In this document: piece after piece, positions 1 through 11,100 of the stretch
How positions within the stretch are numbered: the stretch's first letter is position 1
Layout: each line of letters opens with the position of its first letter
Origin: Streptomyces oceani
GTDB lineage: Bacteria > Actinomycetota > Actinomycetes > Streptomycetales > Streptomycetaceae
Reading direction: 5' to 3'
Assembly (NCBI RefSeq): GCF_001751245.1
Contig: NZ_LJGU01000151.1
Coordinates: 341-64,340, forward strand
DNA: 64,000 bases
Position numbers and translations under genes: made by a program
Notes under the pieces: model-generated
Seen by the model: the letters and a program-made list of their open reading frames with translations, nothing else
Databases searched by the model: none
Told to the model about the DNA's origin: nothing

Positions 1-3000
1 GCGCGCTTCCCCGAGAGCGCGGCGGGCCGCGCGGCCACGGCGGCCGGGCCGGCACTGTCCGCCGCCGTCCCCCCGTCGTCCGTGGCCGTCTCCTCGGTAC
101 GCCGGGTGTCCTCGCCGGCGGTCGTGCCGGACACGCCGAGCAACGCGGTGAGTTGCTCCTCGTGCGCCGAGAGGAAGTACCCGGCGAGCGCGCGGATGCT
201 CTGGTACTCGAACAACAGGGTCTTGGGCAGCGACCCGAAGACCTGCTCCAGCCTGTTCGTCAGGTTCATGGTCATGATCGAGTCGATGCCGTACACCTCG
301 AAGGCGTCATCGACGTCGACGCGGTCGGCGGAAAGGCGCAACTCGGTCGCGAGCACCCCTGCGAGGTACGCGCACACCCGCTCGTCCATCGACTCGTCCG
401 GCCGCGCGGTGTCCGCGCGACTGGCCCTGCCCGCGTCCGCCACCGGCCGCGGCTCGGGTACCGCCCCTGACAGGTCCGTGGCGGGCCGCGGCACGGGCGC
501 GTCGTCCGTGCCGTACGCGCGTGTGGAGAACCCGGTGAACCGGCAGGACACCGCGCCGTCGTCGGCGCACACGTCGATGTCAAGCTTGCGCACCCCGCTA
601 CCCGGGGTGTCGTCGGCGCTGAAGCGCACCCACGCCCACATGCGTGCGCGGAACGGAGCGAGGATCTCCACCTCGTCCACCGCGAACGGCAGGAACAGCG
701 CACCGTCCGCACCCTCGCCGTCCTCGCCGTCCTGCGACAGCAGGCCGACAGTCGCCTGCAACGCCGAGTCCATCAGGCCCGGATGCACCATGAACTCGCC
801 CAGCGAGTCCGCCGTCTCCGCGTGCAGTCCCAGCCGTGCGAGTGCTTGACCGTCACCGACCGCGACACTGTCCACTCCCTGATGTGTGGGGCCGTAGTCC
901 AGCCCCAGCGAGCGGTACAGGGAGTAGCAGCGCTCCGCGTCCCACCACTCGGCGTCGCAGGCGGCCCGCGCGCTCTCCAGGTCCACCGCCGCGACCTGAC
1001 CGGACCCGTCCGGCAGCGCCTGGCCCCGGCAGTGCACCACGTCGCCGTCCGCCGGGTCGGAGGACGTGATCGTGAAGCCCAGCTCCGTCTCGGACTCGAC
1101 CGTCAGCGTCGTCCGCACGTGTACGGGCTCCTCGGCGACCCGGACCGGCCGCGCCCACACCAGGTTCCGCAGCCGGACTTCCCGTACGCCGTCCACCGAC
1201 GCCCCGACCGCCGCCCGCGCCATCTCGACGTACGCCACACCGGGCAGCACCCGTTCGCCCTTGACCAGGTGGTCCCGCAGGAAGAACTCGTCTCCGGAGA
1301 ACCGCGAGTCAAACCGCTGCACGTCCAGCGTCGACGCGTTCACCTGCACCAGCGGGTGCACCGCGGGCACGTGCCGCGCGTCGTCGGCGCGCACCGCCGC
1401 CGTGCCGAGGTCACCGACCCAGTAGCGTTCCCGCGCGAACGGGTACGACGGCAGGGACACCCGACGCACCGTGCCCGCGCGGGGGAGGGTCTCCCAGTCG
1501 AACGCCAGCCCCTTGACCCACAGATCCATCAGCTTGGCGAACCGACCCTTGTCGATCCACGCGCCGACGGTCGCCGCCATGTCGGAGTCAGCCGCGAGCG
1601 CGGCCAGGGTCTCCCGGTGCTGCTTGACCTCGCCCAGGTGCAGGTCCTCGACGTCGTCGTCGCCCTCGGCGAACGCGGTGAGCTTGCGCGCGAGGTCGGC
1701 GAGCGAGGCCACGCGCAGCGCGAGCCGCGACTCCATCGCCTCTCGTCCGACCTGCAGCGTGTACGCGACGTCGGCGAGGCGGGGAGGCGCGGAGTGCTGG
1801 CGGTCGAGCCAGTCCACCAGGACCCTCGCCCGCTCGCGCAGCCGGTCCCGGTCCTTCGCCGAGAGTACGACCACCTGCGGCCCGGCGTCTTCGGGGGCAA
1901 CGTCAGACGGGTCCGCGTCGCGGTATTCCTCCACGATCACGTGGGCGTTGGAGCCGCCGGCACCGAACGAGGAGACCCCGGCGACGCGGTTGCCCGCCGC
2001 CCCGTGCGTTCCGACCCCGGACGTGGGCCGCCGCCACTCGGCCAGCTCCCGCTGGACACGGAACGGGGTCGAGCCGAAGTCGATCTCGGGGTTCAGCTCC
2101 CCCGCGTGCAGGCTCGGGGCCACCTGCCCATGGCGCAGTTGGAGCAGCACCTTGACCAGTCCGGCGGCGCCGGCCGCCGCTTCCAGATGGCCGATGTTGC
2201 TCTTCGCCGAACCGATCGCGCAGTACTGGCGCGTGTCGGTGTCCCTGGAGAACGCCCGGGAGAGGCCGCTGACCTCGATGGGATCGCCCAGGGCGGTCCC
2301 GGTGCCGTGTGTCTCGACGAAGCCGACGTCGTGCGCCGACACCCCGGCGCCGTCCATGGCCGCGCGCACCGCCTCGGCCTGTGAGGCCGGGTTGGGCACG
2401 GTGTAGCCGTGCGTTCGGCCGCCGTGGTTGACGCTGCTGCCGCGCAGCACGGCGTGGATGACGTCGCCGTCCCGCCGGGCGTCCGCCAGTCGCTTGAACA
2501 GCAGGACGGCCACGCCCTCGCCGGGCACGAAACCGGTGCCACCCGCACCGAAGCTGCGGCACCTTCCGTCGTCGGAGAGCATCCGTACCCGGGACATGAG
2601 CACGTAACTCGACGGGTGGGCGTAGACGTTGACCCCGCCCGCGAGAGCGGCGTCACAGTCACCGCGACGCAGGTGCTCCACCGCCTCGTGGACGGCGCTC
2701 AACGACGACGAGCACATCGTGTCGACGGCCAGGCTCGGGCCCTTGAGGTCGAGGAAGTAGGACACCCGGTTCGCCACCGCCGCGAACGAGGTCGCGGGGT
2801 GGAGGTTCTCGCCCTGCTCCCACAACTGCGGCCCGTACAGCTCGAAGCCGGTCGTGCACACCCCGGCGAAGACGCCCACCCGTCCGCCGTGCAGATCCGC
2901 CAGACGCTGCCGGGTGTAACCAGCGTCCTCGAGGGCGTTCCACGACTCCTGGAGGAACAGGCGCTCCTGGGGGTCCATGCTCATCGCCTCGTGCGGCGAG

Positions 3001-5102
3001 ATGCCGAAGAACAGCGGGTCGAAGTCAGCGAACCCCTCCAGGAAGCCGCCCCACTTGCTGTAGCTCAGTCCGCTCGCGACGGCCTCGTCGCGGTCGGCGT
3101 GGAAGAAGCCCGTCAGATCCCACCGCTGCGGGGGGACCTCCGAGACGCAGTCACGCCCCGCGGCCAGGTTCTCCCAGTACTCGTCGAGGTTGCGCGCCTG
3201 GGGGAAGCGCCCGCTGACACCGACGATCGCGATGGCTTCGGCGGCGTCCGGTTCGTCCCGTACGCCGGCGGCCGGAGCGGGCTCGTCCCGTACGGGCGTC
3301 CGCTCCCCGGCGGTGGCCGAGACGGGCGGGGCCGGGGCCGCCGGCTCCGCGGAAGATGTCTCGTCGAGGCCGGTCCAGGCGAGGCACTTCTCCCTGTGTT
3401 CCGCCACGAAGTAGGCACCGAGGCTGTCCAGCGAGTTGTACTCGTACAACAGCGCGGCCGACAGCCCGGGGAAGACCTCCGCGAGCTTCCGGTTCAGTCT
3501 GGTGACGACGACGGAGTCGATCCCGTAGCTCTCCAGGCTCCCGCTCGGATCGATCTGCCCGGCCCGCAGACCGGTGACGCCACCGAGCAACCGGCCGAGC
3601 CTGTCGACCACGCTGTCGCGCAGCGTGTCCTCGTCGACGGCGGTCACGGGCGCCGCGGCGGTTCGCCCCGAAGAGGGCAGTGCCGAGGCGGATCGGGCGG
3701 GGGCGGACCGCGCCGGGACGGATCGGGCGGAGAACGTCTGACGGATTCGAGGGCCGTCGCCCTCGGCCACCATCACCTGGCTGTGTGTCGAGAGGAGGAA
3801 CTCGTGCAGGACGCGAAGCCCGCTGGGCGTGCGCAGCGGAGTGGTTCCGAGATCCGCTCGGAGTGCCTGTGCCGTCTCCTCGTCGACGGTCATTCCGCCC
3901 TCCGCCCACAGGGGCCAGTTGACGGACAGGCTCCGCCCGGAACGCTCCCCGGCCGTGACGAGGGCGTCGCGGTGGTGCGCGAAGGCGTCCATGAAGGCGT
4001 TGGCGGCGGCGTAGTCCGCCTGGCCGGTGTTGCCCGTGACCGCGGCGCCCGAGGAGAAGGTGACGAAGAAGTCCAGTGTGAGGTCCCGGCTGGCATGGTC
4101 GAGGTTGACCGTACCGGCCGCCTTCGGGGCCAGAACCTCCCGCACTTCGTCCGCGCTCTTGGTACGGATAAGGCCGTCCCTGGTGACACCGGCGCTGTGG
4201 ATGATGCCGTCGATCGAGCCGCGCTCCTGACGGACCGCGGCCACGAACTCCTCGACGGCCGCCGGGTCCGCGACGTCGAGCCGTACGTAACGCACCTGGG
4301 CGTGTGAGCCGCTCAGTTCCTCCAAGGGCGACATCCGCCCGGCGTCGACATGCGAGCGGCCGGTCAGGAAGAGGGTGGCGCTTCGTACGGACCGCAGCAG
4401 GTCCTCGGCGAACTTCAGCCCCAGGCCGCCCAGGCCACCGGTGATGACGTACGTGCCGCCTTCCTTCCACGGCAGCTCGGCACGTGCCACGGCGGGCAGT
4501 TCGCGCCAGACCAGAACCTCCCGCTCACCGTCGCGCCACCGCATCGCCGAGGTGTCCGGGTGATCCCGGCCCCGGAGGACCTGCTCGACCACCGGGTCCG
4601 CCCGCAACCCGGGGTCCACGAGCACCAGTTGGGGCACGATCCTCGGGTTCTCCGCCGCCGCCGTCCGCAGCATCGCGAGCAGGCCGGAGGTCAGCACGTC
4701 CTCGCCGGTGCCCGGGCAGACGAGCTGGACGAGCGTACGGGGCAGCGCCGGGTCCGTAACGAGTCGCTTGACGATGTCGAGCGCCCGGCAGGCGAGGTCA
4801 GCGTAGCGCGTGGCACTCCCGGAGGCCGGGCTCTCCAGGGCATGGACCGCCGCCTCGCCGACCCGCGCGCGCAACGTCTCCTCCGCGCGCCGCGGCCCCG
4901 CGAACAGCACGACGTGCCCCGGGACCTCCTCCGTCACGGCGTCGCCGGCCGCCCGCTCCCAGACGGGGCCGAACCTCACCAGCTCCGGTTCGGGTTCCTC
5001 GCCCGCCGGCGCTTCCCAGCCGTTCACGGCCGCCTTGAACTGCTCCTTGGAGATGCGGTTCGCCTTGAGGTCCCGCAGCAGTTGGACCAGTGCGTCGTTC
5101 AC
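1..5102 (-). CDS. trans-AT polyketide synthase subunit 2 (partial, C-terminal part beyond left edge)
   Basis: About 1,700 residues are visible before the left edge and no stop is reached. The GTG start at 5102 overlaps the TGA of the upstream PKS (GTGA), so the two are translationally coupled. The N-terminus (NDALVQLLRDLKANRISKEQ) resembles the short helical segment that precedes KR-starting trans-AT subunits. Domain order: KR (Rossmann glycines near residue 224, Tyr in QADYAAAN near 359), ACP (YGIDS, Ser530), KS (DTMCSSS, Cys797, with HGTGT and NIGH histidines), DH (HxxxGxxxxP near 1277 and LMDSALQ near 1440), and a second ACP (YGIDS, Ser1608). A KS-linker ending LPSYPFARERYW follows the KS, and there is no AT. 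The first KR-ACP completes a module whose KS is the last domain of the preceding protein. The product is not identified. Confidence 0.93.
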   Translation of the reverse strand, partial: MNDALVQLLRDLKANRISKEQFKAAVNGWEAPAGEEPEPELVRFGPVWERAAGDAVTEEVPGHVVLFAGPRRAEETLRARVGEAAVHALESPASGSATRYADLACRALDIVKRLVTDPALPRTLVQLVCPGTGEDVLTSGLLAMLRTAAAENPRIVPQLVLVDPGLRADPVVEQVLRGRDHPDTSAMRWRDGEREVLVWRELPAVARAELPWKEGGTYVITGGLGGLGLKFAEDLLRSVRSATLFLTGRSHVDAGRMSPLEELSGSHAQVRYVRLDVADPAAVEEFVAAVRQERGSIDGIIHSAGVTRDGLIRTKSADEVREVLAPKAAGTVNLDHASRDLTLDFFVTFSSGAAVTGNTGQADYAAANAFMDAFAHHRDALVTAGERSGRSLSVNWPLWAEGGMTVDEETAQALRADLGTTPLRTPSGLRVLHEFLLSTHSQVMVAEGDGPRIRQTFSARSVPARSAPARSASALPSSGRTAAAPVTAVDEDTLRDSVVDRLGRLLGGVTGLRAGQIDPSGSLESYGIDSVVVTRLNRKLAEVFPGLSAALLYEYNSLDSLGAYFVAEHREKCLAWTGLDETSSAEPAAPAPPVSATAGERTPVRDEPAPAAGVRDEPDAAEAIAIVGVSGRFPQARNLDEYWENLAAGRDCVSEVPPQRWDLTGFFHADRDEAVASGLSYSKWGGFLEGFADFDPLFFGISPHEAMSMDPQERLFLQESWNALEDAGYTRQRLADLHGGRVGVFAGVCTTGFELYGPQLWEQGENLHPATSFAAVANRVSYFLDLKGPSLAVDTMCSSSLSAVHEAVEHLRRGDCDAALAGGVNVYAHPSSYVLMSRVRMLSDDGRCRSFGAGGTGFVPGEGVAVLLFKRLADARRDGDVIHAVLRGSSVNHGGRTHGYTVPNPASQAEAVRAAMDGAGVSAHDVGFVETHGTGTALGDPIEVSGLSRAFSRDTDTRQYCAIGSAKSNIGHLEAAAGAAGLVKVLLQLRHGQVAPSLHAGELNPEIDFGSTPFRVQRELAEWRRPTSGVGTHGAAGNRVAGVSSFGAGGSNAHVIVEEYRDADPSDVAPEDAGPQVVVLSAKDRDRLRERARVLVDWLDRQHSAPPRLADVAYTLQVGREAMESRLALRVASLADLARKLTAFAEGDDDVEDLHLGEVKQHRETLAALAADSDMAATVGAWIDKGRFAKLMDLWVKGLAFDWETLPRAGTVRRVSLPSYPFARERYWVGDLGTAAVRADDARHVPAVHPLVQVNASTLDVQRFDSRFSGDEFFLRDHLVKGERVLPGVAYVEMARAAVGASVDGVREVRLRNLVWARPVRVAEEPVHVRTTLTVESETELGFTITSSDPADGDVVHCRGQALPDGSGQVAAVDLESARAACDAEWWDAERCYSLYRSLGLDYGPTHQGVDSVAVGDGQALARLGLHAETADSLGEFMVHPGLMDSALQATVGLLSQDGEDGEGADGALFLPFAVDEVEILAPFRARMWAWVRFSADDTPGSGVRKLDIDVCADDGAVSCRFTGFSTRAYGTDDAPVPRPATDLSGAVPEPRPVADAGRASRADTARPDESMDERVCAYLAGVLATELRLSADRVDVDDAFEVYGIDSIMTMNLTNRLEQVFGSLPKTLLFEYQSIRALAGYFLSAHEEQLTALLGVSGTTAGEDTRRTEETATDDGGTAADSAGPAAVAARPAALSGKR

Positions 5103-8100
5103 TTCGCCGCCCCTCCGTTGTCCGTTGTGCCGACCCGGGCGGCCGTGGCCGACGGGCGGAGCAGCTCCGCCGCGGCGGCCAGGTCGAGAGAGCCGTTCAG
5201 ATAGTCGTCGAGTACGTTGTCGAGCAGCGGTGGCGGGCGCTCAGCGTCCGGGCCTGGGTCCGGGTCCACCGCGTCCTGGGAGCGGTTGGTCACTTCTTCG
5301 GCCACCCAGTACCGCTCCCGGGCGAAGGGATACGTCGGCAGGGACACCGCGCGCACGTCCGTACCGACGTGCAGCCTCCGCCAGTCGACGTCGAAGCCGT
5401 GCACCCACAGGTCGAGCACCTTGACGTACCTGCCCTTGGCGATCCAGGCGGCGACGATCTCGGCCATGTCCTCGTCGGCGGTGGGTTCGGAACCGCCGTC
5501 GGGGCGCACCCGACCACGGCGCAGACCGTCGTCCGTCCGCGCCGGTCGGTCGAGGAAGCCGCGCAGCCTGTCGACCAGTTCCTGGGGGGAGTCGACGACC
5601 GTACCCAGCCGCTCGGGCATGGCCGCCCGGCCAACCTGCAGGGTGTACGCGACATCGGCGAGCGGAACCGCGCCTGTCGCCGGGTCGGACAGCCACCGCA
5701 GCAGCGCGCTCGCCTGCTCCCGCAGCCGTTCCTCGTCCATCGCGGAGAGTACGACCACGAAGGGCCCGACATCCGGGACGCGCGGCGGCGCCGGTTCCGC
5801 CGGGACGTACTCCTCGATCAGGACGTGGGCGTTCGCGCCGCCCGCGCCGAAGGAGGACACCCCGGCCCTGCGCGGCACCTCGCGGGTCGCTCCGTCGACG
5901 TCCACGCGGGGACGCCGCCAAGCGGCCAGCTCTCGCTGGACGACGAACGGCGACGATCCGAAGTCGATGTGCGGGTTCACCTCGTCCGCGTGCAGCGTGG
6001 GCGCGAGCTCGCCGTGCCGCAGCTGCATCACGACCTTGCACACGCCCGCCAAACCCGCCGCGGCCTCCGCGTGGCCGATGTTGCTCTTCACCGAGCCGAT
6101 CGCGCAGAACCGGGTGTCCTGGGTGTCGCTGGAGAACGCCCGCTTCAGGCCGTTGATCTCGATGGGATCGCCCAGTTCCGTCCCGGTACCGTGCGCCTCC
6201 ACGTAGCTGATCGTGCCGGCGTCGACGTCCGCCTTGTCCAGCACCTCGCGGATGAGGTTCCCCTGTGCCACCGGGTTGGGAACGGTGTAACCGTTCGTCG
6301 TCCCGCCGTGGTTGACGCCGGTGGCACGAATGACGGCGTGAATCCGGTCGTTGTCCCGCTCCGCGTCGTCGAGCCGCTTGAGGACGAGCGCGCCGACACC
6401 CTCGCCCGGCACGAAACCGTTGCCGCCACGCCCGAAGCTGCGGCAGGTGCCCTCGTCCGAGAGCATCCCCAACTGGGAGAGCGCGACGTAGCCCGACGGG
6501 TGCAGGTAGAGGTTCACCCCGCCCGACACCGCCAGCTCGCACTCGTCCCGGAGCAGGTGTACGCACGCCTCGTGCAGCGCCGTGAGCGAGGACGAGCACA
6601 TCGTGTCGACGGGCATGCTGGGGCCGTTCAGGTTCAGCTTGAACGACACGCGGTTCGCCACCGATCCGAAGGAGGTGTAGGGAGACGTCCTGTCGCCGCG
6701 CCGCCACCTCTCCGGACCGTGGAGGTTGTGGTCGGCACGCGTGATGCCGGCGAAGACCCCCACACGTCCGCCGTGCTGTCGCTCCAGGCGCTCCCGCGGG
6801 TAGCCCGCGTCCTCGAAGGCCCGCCACGTCTCCTGTAGGAACAGACGCTCCTGCGGATCGACCTCCAGTGCCTCGTTCGGCGTCATCGCGAAGAACAGCG
6901 GGTCGAAGTCGGCGAAGCCGTCGAGGAAGCCGCCCCACTTGCTGTAGCTCTTGCCCTCTTCCGCGGCCCGGTCCTTGTCGGGCTCGTAGAAGCCCTCCAG
7001 GTCCCACCTGTCCGCGGGTATCTCGGTGATCGAGTGCCGGCCGGACCGCAGGCCCGTCCAGAACGCGTCCAGCGTGTCGGCCTGTGGGAACCGCGCGCTC
7101 ATGCCGATGATCGCGATGCTCCCGTCGTGCCCTGCTCCGGCCCCGCGCGCCGGTGGCACGGAGGAACGTGCCTCGGTGGCACCGAGGCCGGTGCCATCTG
7201 ACACAGCCGCACCGGTCTTGGTGGCAGGCGCCTCGGTGGGTTCCTGGGCGGCGTCGTTCGCCTGGAGGGGGCCGTCCTCCGGGGTTGGCGCGAGACCGAC
7301 GGCACGGGCGATGTCGTCCGGCCGCTCGGCGACGAGATGGTCGGCCAACGCGTCGACGGTGCCGTACTCGAAGAAGAGCGTGCTGCTGACCTGCCCCAGG
7401 TCCTTCTGCAGGCCGTTGAGCAGCTGGAGGATCAGGATGGAGTCGATGCCGTAGGTGGACAGCGGCTCTCCGCCCCTGACCGAGTCCGCCGGGATCATCA
7501 GGGTGCGCGCTACCAGGTCCTTGAGGTAGGTGAGCGCCTTCTCCCGCAGAAGCCCAGGTGTCGCCTGAGTCGGCTCCGTGCCCGTCCGCGCCCCCGCTAC
7601 GGCGGACGTCTCGGGAGCCGGCGCTTCGACGGCGGCCGGCGTCTCGTCACCGTGGTTCTGACGGATCACCCCGTCGCTGGCGGCCACGACGACCTGCTGT
7701 CCGAGCGGGTGCGCGTCGGTGGCGGGGAACTCGACCGATCCGTACCCCTCCCACTCCAGCACCGCCCGCCACATGTCAGGCTCCAGCGCCGGGCCGCCCT
7801 CGGTGCGCAGCTCCGGGTCGTCGTAGAGCCACCAGCCGTCCAGGAGAGCGAACGTGAGCAGGCTGAAGGGCGTGTACCCGTTGATCTCGTTGATGACCAT
7901 CGCGGCCCCGGGCCTCATCAGCGCCTTGGCGTTGCGCAAGGACTCGCGGATGTCCCGGGTGGCGTGCAGTACGTTGGTCGCGACGACGAGATCGTACGCA
8001 CCCTCGGTGAAGCCCTGCTCCGCCACCGGTTTGCTCGCGTCGAACAGTTGGCAGCGCAGGAACGGGTTCTCCGCGCCGAACTCGCGCGTACCGTGGATGA

Positions 8101-11100
8101 GGAAGGCGTTCGACATGTCGGTGTAGCAGTACTCACCGATGTTGTACGCGTACGGGCGGAGCCGCCGCGTGACGGTGGCGGTCGTGCCGCCTGTTCCTGC
8201 ACCCACTTCCAGGATGCGGAACCGGACGTCGGGGTTCTCCGCGATCGCGCGCTCGACCAACGCGACCACGCAGTCTCCGACGACGTCGTTGAAGTGATCC
8301 GCGATCATGTTCCGCTTGTAGATCCCCTCGACGAGATCGAGTGAGGACCCCGGGAAGATCATCTCGACGGCCGAGGCCGTCCCCGCAAGGATCTCGGTCA
8401 GCACGCGGACGGTCCGGTCGGCCAGGTCGGCCGTGGCCCGCAATTCCGGGTCGGCGAGCCACACCGCCTTGCCGCGCTCCCACTCCCGCTCGGCCTCGCC
8501 CGCGTCGAAGCCCTCCTCGGCGGCGGTGAAGAGCCCGGAACCGGTCTCCACGAGGTGACCGAAGCGCGTCAGGATCGTGAAGCACTCCCGCACCCACCGG
8601 TCGAACTTGTCCAGGACGCCGTTGTCCCGCTTGAAGGACTCCACGTCGAAGACCCGCCCGCGGAACCAGCCGCGCTCCCTCAGGTCACACCACAGCAGCC
8701 TGGCCAGGACCTCGTCCAGCTCCGCCGCCTTGGCCTTCGTGCCGGTACGAACCGCCCGCACCTGGTCGTCGCGGGACGGCAGTGCCGGGGTGAGCGCGGT
8801 TGTCACCGCCCTGGGGCCCAGCACACGGACCGACTCCCGCCCGTCGAAGGACTCGAACTTCTCTGGTTTGTGGGTGTTCAGGTGAGCCACCTGCACCAGC
8901 GGCGACACCAGAAGCTCCTCGACGGTGGCCATGGCGAGGGCCGGGTCGATGTCGGCCAGCCCCTCCTGCGCGTAGAGACGCTCCCTGATGTGCTGCGGCA
9001 CGTCGAGGCCGCTGCCCACCGCTCCCCAGTATCCCCAGTTGACCACCTTCACGGGGTAGGCCCGTTCGACGGACAGCCGGTGGGAGAGCGCGTCCTCGGC
9101 GGCGCTGCCCGCGACGTAACTGCAGTAGCCCATGGCCGGGTTGAGGGAGGAGACCGACGAGAAGAACAGCATGAAGTCCAGGTCGTCGGCGTCGAAGACC
9201 TCCGCCATCCACGCGCTGACGTCGAGTTTGGCGCTCAGGCCCTCCCGGAACCGCCGCTCGTCGGTGTTGGGCAGGCTCTGGTCCACCAGACCGAACACGG
9301 AGTGGACCACGCCGTTGACCGTGCCGAACCGTCGCCTGATCCGCGTGTGGGCGGCGGCCAGGGACTCGCGGTCGGCCGCGTCGGCACGGACGTACCAGGG
9401 CGCGGGCCCGAGCGCCCCCAGCCTGTCGATCTTGCGCTGGATGGCGTCGTCCCGCTCCCGCCTCCCGATCCACACGACCTGGGCGCCGAACCGCCGGATC
9501 ACGTCCTCGCTCCAGATCTCGCCGAGACCGCCGGCCCCGCCCAGCACGACGTACACGCCTCCCCGGGTGTAGGGGCTGTCCGCCGGCGCGGCGAGCGCGG
9601 CGGGCGCCAACCGCTGGCGGAACCACTGCCCGCCGCGCAGTGCCCGGACCGGTGGCGAGGAGGCACTGGGTGGGGCGGGCACGAAGATGTCGTCTCCCAC
9701 TCCGATATCGACCGAGTTCACCCGCCAGTTGGGGAGTTCCTTCGCCATAACCTCGGCCAGGCCCAGCACGGCCGCGTCCGCGGGGTGCACCCGCTCGCCG
9801 CGCAGTACGGGCTGGGTCTGCCGGGTGAGGACGGTCCAGTTCAGCTCCGAGCCCGCGTGCCGCAGCGCGAGGAGCGCCTTGATCAGGCGGAAGAACAGGA
9901 CCACCCCGCTGCCGGCGTACCGGAGCAGTGCGGTGGCGTCCGAGTCCTCGCCCGTCCGCGAGACCCACACCAGGTGCCGGATGGCCCCGACACTCCGCAG
10001 CCGCTCTGTCAGCGCGTCCACGCTGAGCGTGTCCTCGACGTCGAGGAAGACCGGTGCGCCGAACACGGCCGCGAGCCGGGCGCGTTCGGTGGCGTCCGCG
10101 CCGAACACGATCACGCCGTCCGACACGGCGGGCGCCTGTGCGGGGGTCCGGTCCCGGACCCACACGGGAGCCAGCGTCAGGTCGTTCCCGCCTGCCGGGG
10201 GCGCCGGGCGCGCCGCGGGCAGGGGCTCCACCGGCGCGGGCTCCACCGGCGCGGGCTCCACCGGCGCGGGCTCGACGCGCGCGGCGGGCCTGCTGGGGGC
10301 GTCGATCTCCTCGGACAACCAGTACCGCTGGCGTCGGAAGGGGTACGTCGGCAGCGGTGTCCGCCGGCACGCCCCGTCCGCGAAGAGCTCCGCGTAGTCC
10401 GGCTCACGATCCCGGAGGTAGCGGTCCCGGACGGTCGTGAGGTAATCGACGCGGTCGCTCTCCGCCACGTCGGCGGCCCGCCGGATACGGAAGTCCCCGC
10501 GCTGCTCCCGAGCGGTGTCTTCCCCCGGGCGGCTCTCGGACAGGTCGGCGAGCCGTACGTGCTCCTCCCTTCCCGTCGTCAGCCACTCCGTCAGTCGCTC
10601 CACCAGTTCGGCGGTGCTCCGCGCGACACAGGCGAGCCGGACCGCGCAGTGCCTGCGCCCGAGCAGCAGCGTCATGCTCACGTCGCCCAGGTCGGTGTCC
10701 GGGCGGACACTCAGGTGCTCCGCCAAGCGCTCGGCCTGGCTGCGCAGTTGCTCCGCGGAGAGCGCGGACAGCACCACGAGGTGCGGGGCCGGACGCGCCC
10801 CTTCGCGGGACCTTGCGGGAGCTTCCTCGACCACCATGTGGGCGTTGGTGCCGCTGAACCCGAAGGAGTTCAGCGCCGCGATCCGCGGGCGTCCCGGCTC
10901 GGCGATCCAGTCCCGGTGGACCGTGTTGACGTAGAACGGGCTCGCCGCGAAGTCGATGTGCGCGTTGCCCCGCTCGAAGTTCAGCGAGGGCGGGATCTCG
11001 CGGTGCCGCAACGCGAGCAGGATCTTGATGAGCCCGGCCACACCCGCCGCCGGCGACGTGTGACCGATGTTGGTCTTGACCGAACCGATGGCGCAGTACT

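Noticed and set aside
5090..6838. Long plus-strand open frames opposite the PKS (also 783-2384, 8555-11257, 16346-20842 and others)
   Set aside because: They are antisense to clearly coding PKS domains, have Arg/Pro/His-rich shadow composition and no recognisable domain.
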